A stretch of 64,000 nucleotides of DNA from positions 16,768 through 80,767 of the forward strand of contig NZ_JASZYF010000027.1 of the NCBI RefSeq assembly GCF_030317115.1, written 5' to 3'. Within the stretch, counting starts at the first letter, position 1. Every line of letters starts with the position of its first letter. The notes below the pieces were generated by a model. It did no database searches and had not been told where the DNA came from. It saw only the letters and a list, made by a program, of their open reading frames with translations. Below are positions 60,851 to 64,000 of this stretch, piece by piece. Origin of the DNA: Variovorax gracilis (GTDB lineage Bacteria; Pseudomonadota; Gammaproteobacteria; Burkholderiales; Burkholderiaceae_C). The position numbers were made by a program, and so were the translations under genes.

Positions 60851-61957
60851 ATGAATACGATTCGACGCAACGCGTTGCCCATCCTGGTCGCCGCAACGGC
60901 CGGACCTCGTGATTGGAGGGACGGCCACGCCCGGCGACATCTTCAAGCGGCCGTATCCCGTCCCACCCCCCTCCGCGCAAGCCGCGTGCTCTTGTCTGGG
61001 TTGATCGCGGGTGCAAGCTTACTGGCGGGCGGCATTGCTGCAGCGCAGGATTACCCGGCCAAGACGATCACGATCGTGGTGCCGTTCTCCGCCGGCGGCG
61101 GCGTCGACAACATCGCGCGCCTGCTGGCAGAACAGTTGCGCACCACGTTCAAGCAGACGATCGTGATCGACAACAAGCCGGGCGCCAGCGGCATGCTCGG
61201 CGCGCAGGCGGTGGTCAAGGCCGCACCCGATGGCTACACGCTGCTGCTGGGATCCGCCGGTGAAACAGCGATCAACCCGTTTGTCTACAAGGGCCGCATG
61301 CAGTACGCGCCCGAGAAGGACCTGGCGCCGATCACGCTGGTCACGCGCGTGCCGAACGTCCTGGTTGCCAACCCGTCGCTGCCGGTCAAGAACGTCGAGG
61401 AGCTGATCGCCTACGCGAAGAAGAACCCGGGGAAACTGTCTTATGCGACCAGCGGGGTGGGCAACCCGCAGCATCTGAACGGCGAATTGTTCAATTCGCT
61501 GGCGGGCATCCAGATGAATCACATTCTGTACAAGGGCTCGGCCGGCCAGTTGGTCGACGTGGCCGGCGGCAATGTCGATCTGAGCTTCGTCAGTATGGCC
61601 GGCGCCACTCCCTTCATCAAGGGCGGGCGCCTGAAGGCTCTGGCCGTCACATCGGCAAAGCGCGCCAGCTTCGCACCCGACATACCGACGATCGCCGAAT
61701 ACAAGCCGATGGCAGCCTACAACCTGGACAACTGGTTCGGCTTGTTCGCGCCCGCCAAGACGCCAGCAGACGTGCAACAGAAGCTCAACACTGCCGTGAC
61801 GCAGGCACTCCGCGACCCCGGACTGGCGAAGAAACTGAGCGACCAGGGCGGCGAGCCGGCGCCAATGACCATCGATCAATTCCGCTCCTTCATCAAGGCC
61901 GAGTCGGTGCAGTACGGGCGCATCGTCGAAGCTGCAAAGATCACCCCCGAAAACTGA
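60851..61957 (+). CDS. Bug/TctC-family periplasmic solute-binding protein with chimeric N-terminus
   Basis: A 368-residue receptor. The mature part is normal for Bug proteins: QDYPAKTITIVVPFSAGGGVDN, IDNKPGASGMLGAQA and LYKGSAGQLVDVAGGNVDLS. The N-terminus is odd. GGAGACTCAC and ATG 60851 start MNTIRRNALPILVAATA, which looks like a truncated signal peptide. About 28 polar residues follow and then a complete second signal-like segment (RVLLSGLIAGASLLAGGIAA). A GTG at 60986 would give a normal 323-residue protein, but without a clear ribosome binding site. The gene looks fused to the start of another Bug gene. Confidence 0.82.
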   Translation: MNTIRRNALPILVAATAGPRDWRDGHARRHLQAAVSRPTPLRASRVLLSGLIAGASLLAGGIAAAQDYPAKTITIVVPFSAGGGVDNIARLLAEQLRTTFKQTIVIDNKPGASGMLGAQAVVKAAPDGYTLLLGSAGETAINPFVYKGRMQYAPEKDLAPITLVTRVPNVLVANPSLPVKNVEELIAYAKKNPGKLSYATSGVGNPQHLNGELFNSLAGIQMNHILYKGSAGQLVDVAGGNVDLSFVSMAGATPFIKGGRLKALAVTSAKRASFAPDIPTIAEYKPMAAYNLDNWFGLFAPAKTPADVQQKLNTAVTQALRDPGLAKKLSDQGGEPAPMTIDQFRSFIKAESVQYGRIVEAAKITPEN

Positions 61958-62008
61958 GAAGTCGATCAGCGCTCCCTTTCATCGCACCCATCAACTCAAG
62001 GAATCAAC

Positions 62009-62968
62009 ATGCGTCGCATCACATTTCTGAAAGCCCTCGCAGCGTTATCGGCGACTGGCGCGCTTCCATTTCCAGCCTGGGCAGCAGTCGACATCAAGAC
62101 GATGATCCCGGCCAACCCCGGAGGTGGGTGGGATGCCACCGGGCGCGCACTCGGCAAGGCCATGCAGGAAGCAGGGTTCGCTGCGTCGGTGAGTTACGAG
62201 AACAAGGGCGGCGCTTCCGGCACCATCGGTCTGGCGCAATTCGTCAACAGCAGCAAGCGCGATCCGAACGCGATCATCATGACGGGTGCGACCATGGTGG
62301 GCGGCATCATTGCCAGCAAGCAGGCATCTCTGTTGCAAACCGCCACGCCGCTGGTCCGGCTCATGAGCGAATACCAGGTCTTCGTGCTGCCAACCACCTC
62401 ACCGTTCAAGACGATGAAGGATGTGGTCGAGCAGATGAAGAAGGACCCCGGCAGCGTGAAGTGGGGTGGCGGCTCCCGCGGTACGACCGAGCACATCGCC
62501 GCGGTGATGATCGCGCGGGAGGCGGGAGTCGACCCTGCCAAGGTCAACTACGTGGCCTTCCGCGGCGGCGGCGAAGCGGTTTCCTCGATCCTCGGTGGCA
62601 ACGTCACCGTGGGCGGCAGCGGCTATACCGAGTTCGGCGAATACATCAAGGCGGGAAAGATGCGAGCCATTGCGGTGACTTCCGAAGCCCGCCTCAAGGG
62701 CATCGACGCGCCGACGCTGAAAGAGCAAGGCCTGAACGTCGTCATCGGGAACTGGCGTGGCGTGCACGGCGCACCTGACATCACACCCGATCAACGCAAG
62801 GCGCTCATCGAGGGCATCGTCAAGGCGACAAAGACACGCGCCTGGCAGCAGGCCGTGGAGCAAAACGGCTGGACACCCGCGTTGCTGACGGCCGACGAGT
62901 TCGGTAAGTTTGTTGAAGACGAATTTGCGAGCTTGCGCGCGACCATGACCAAGGCTGGAATGATCTGA
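62009..62968 (+). CDS. Bug/TctC-family periplasmic solute-binding protein
   Basis: A 319-residue receptor with a signal peptide (cleavage near PAWAAVD). It is a close paralogue of the 24579 product: MIPANPGGGWDATGRALGKA, VKWGGGSRGTTEHI, GGGEAVSSILGGNVTV and VIGNWRGVHG. CAAGGAATC precedes the ATG. It follows the chimeric Bug gene by 51 bases. Ligand is probably a tricarboxylate like that of its paralogue. Confidence 0.88.
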   Translation: MRRITFLKALAALSATGALPFPAWAAVDIKTMIPANPGGGWDATGRALGKAMQEAGFAASVSYENKGGASGTIGLAQFVNSSKRDPNAIIMTGATMVGGIIASKQASLLQTATPLVRLMSEYQVFVLPTTSPFKTMKDVVEQMKKDPGSVKWGGGSRGTTEHIAAVMIAREAGVDPAKVNYVAFRGGGEAVSSILGGNVTVGGSGYTEFGEYIKAGKMRAIAVTSEARLKGIDAPTLKEQGLNVVIGNWRGVHGAPDITPDQRKALIEGIVKATKTRAWQQAVEQNGWTPALLTADEFGKFVEDEFASLRATMTKAGMI

Positions 62969-63117
62969 AGCTTGGGGCTTCCGTGGTGCACCGATAGTCA
63001 GCCCCAGCCGGGTGCAATGATCGGCTTCGCGCAAGCACTGTCGCTGAGTGGAAAATTTCGGCATGCGCTCGACGGCCTCGGATAGCTCCCGCACATGCGG
63101 AAGTGCCGCTTCACCCG

Positions 63118-63643
63118 CCAAGCTTCGATCCGAAGAGCTTCGTGACCATCGTTCTGATCTAAAAGATTCCTTTGGTACTGCCCACGCCCACCGACAAGCC
63201 GTTCAAGACCGCAAAGGAAGTGGTCACGGCAGCCAAGACACGGCCCGCGCGCTTGCTAACGCCGGGCCTGGCGTCGCCCTCCACTTGTCTGCCGAGCTGT
63301 TCGAGAGTGCAGCAGGCATCGACATGGTCGGTGTGCGGTTCAAGGGCGGCGGCCCCGCTTCGACCGCATTGCTGTCGGGTCAGGTCGATCTGATGTTCGA
63401 ACAAATGGGCGCCGCGATTCCTTCCATCCAGACGGGCAAGCTTCGCCCGACTGCGGTGACACCTCGACAAAGCGTCTTTCGACCGTGCCGGATGTACCGA
63501 AATTCGCCGACGCAAGCTACCAGCAGATCCTGGTTTCCAACTGGACGGGGTACATCGCGCCCAAGGGAACGCCGCCTGCGATCGTCGTCAAGCTTCATGG
63601 CGAGTTCGTCAAGGCTATCAATCGTGCGGACGTCAAGAAATAG
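63118..63643 (+). pseudogene. Decayed Bug/TctC-family gene
   Basis: The region encodes the C-terminal two thirds of a Bug protein like the 48994 product but in three pieces. SFDPKSFVTIVLI is followed by TAA (63157-63159) where the intact copy has Glu. PLVLPTPTDKPFKTAKEVVT then runs on to a frameshift near 63245. ANAGPGVALHLSAELFESAA and GGGPASTALLSGQVDLMFEQ run to a second frameshift near 63462. STKRLSTVPDVPKFADASYQ and GTPPAIVVKLHGEFVKAINR end at TAG 63643. The N-terminal part and signal peptide are missing. Confidence 0.85.
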
Positions 63644-63951
63644 CGCGCAGACGGCGCCGTTCTTCGGGTCAAGGTCCGGCTGCGTCCATGCTGAGACTTC
63701 AAGTACAGCAATCTGGCCTTAAGCAGTCTTCTAGTTCGTGCGGCCCAACGACCGGAGTTGGCCGGGTTGCTCGAGTCAAACAAGCTCACGCAGATGTCTG
63801 CAACGGGCACAGAGCAGCCAACACTGCCCTGCCACGTTCGCAACTAAATCCGAAATCCTGCGAGTCGGACCGAGCGGCCGGTCAGCGCCTGCGGATTCAA
63901 CCGGTCGATGCAACACACTGAGAACTGCATAGGCAGAAGGAGTGTTGCAGA
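63644..63951. other. Gap before the transposase; may contain the IS left end
   Basis: About 308 bases without a recognised gene. Near the right side, GGATTCAACCGGTCGATGCA (63892-63911) lies about 40 bases before the IS30-type transposase start. It resembles terminal sequences seen in IS30-family elements of Betaproteobacteria as I remember them. The right end is outside the window, so the inverted repeat cannot be checked. Confidence 0.3.
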
Positions 63952-64000
63952 TGAAGTACCGAACGCGAACCTACTACACCGACAATCAGAAAGCCTTGAT
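63952..64000 (+). CDS. IS30-family transposase, N-terminal start only
   Basis: The last 49 bases encode MKYRTRTYYTDNQKAL after a GAAGGAG ribosome binding site. This is the usual start of IS30-family transposases of proteobacteria (YRTRxYYT...QKxxxWDRW). Only 16 residues are visible, so identification rests on this short signature. The rest, with the HTH and DDE domain, lies beyond the window. Confidence 0.6.

Noticed and set aside
59705..61957. A 750-codon continuous open frame from inside nagL to the end of the Bug gene
   Set aside because: The first part is a shifted frame of nagL and the middle is non-protein-like. Only the last 368 codons, from ATG 60851, resemble a real protein.

Overview
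The window reads as chromosomal DNA of a high-GC betaproteobacterium of the order Burkholderiales, most likely Comamonadaceae-like (Variovorax, Polaromonas, Acidovorax relatives). This is inferred from the gene content: seven intact and one decayed Bug/TctC-type periplasmic binding proteins, LysR and GntR regulators next to catabolic operons, and a nag-type salicylate/gentisate cluster. No rRNA, tRNA or CRISPR array was seen. The window is almost wholly catabolic and accessory in character.

Layout. (1) 1-2816: the 5' part of an aldehyde dehydrogenase and a beta-hydroxyacid dehydrogenase, divergent from a LysR gene. (2) 3123-12452: a GntR regulator divergent from a nine-gene aldonate (hexonate) operon: SDR (idnO-like), Bug protein, two enolase-superfamily dehydratases, TRAP transporter PQM, and an idonate-5-dehydrogenase-like enzyme. 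Two related operator-like sites lie in the divergent gap. (3) 12474-17999: a LysR remnant, then Bug protein, sulfatase, LysR and an FAD-linked hydroxyacid dehydrogenase. (4) 18298-29836, here called set A: alpha/beta hydrolase, signal-less PBP-fold protein, PrpF-type isomerase and lactonase on the minus strand; Bug protein, double-HTH GntR, Bug protein, aconitase and CitMHS citrate transporter on the plus strand. (5) 30430-40542: an eight-gene operon with a 2-oxoacid decarboxylase-like TPP enzyme, succinate-semialdehyde-type dehydrogenase, zinc alcohol dehydrogenase, PhaE, PhaC (class III PHA synthase), alpha/beta hydrolase, CoA-transferase and LysR. (6) 40687-49995, set B: leader peptide, lactonase, MFS, second aconitase, second signal-less PBP protein, acyl-CoA synthetase, Bug protein. 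(7) 50139-60129: salicylate 5-hydroxylase and the gentisate pathway, with an exported M20 amidohydrolase downstream. (8) 60550-64000: a scarred region with gene fragments, two Bug genes, a Bug pseudogene and the start of an IS30-type transposase.

Most notable points. A promoter cassette occurs three times (29980, 40569, 60550): a conserved 23-24 bp dyad, then TTTTCA, exactly 17 bp, then TARCAT. It precedes the PHA operon, set B and the scarred locus, so these look like one regulon that has been duplicated and rearranged. The PHA operon has the enzyme types needed to go from 2-oxoglutarate through succinate semialdehyde and 4-hydroxybutyrate to 4-hydroxybutyryl-CoA and a polyester, with a side branch to succinate. 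Sets A and B flank it and look like tricarboxylate uptake and aconitase modules that could supply 2-oxoglutarate. This poly(4-hydroxybutyrate) reading is a hypothesis from gene content. The individual family assignments are much firmer than the pathway.
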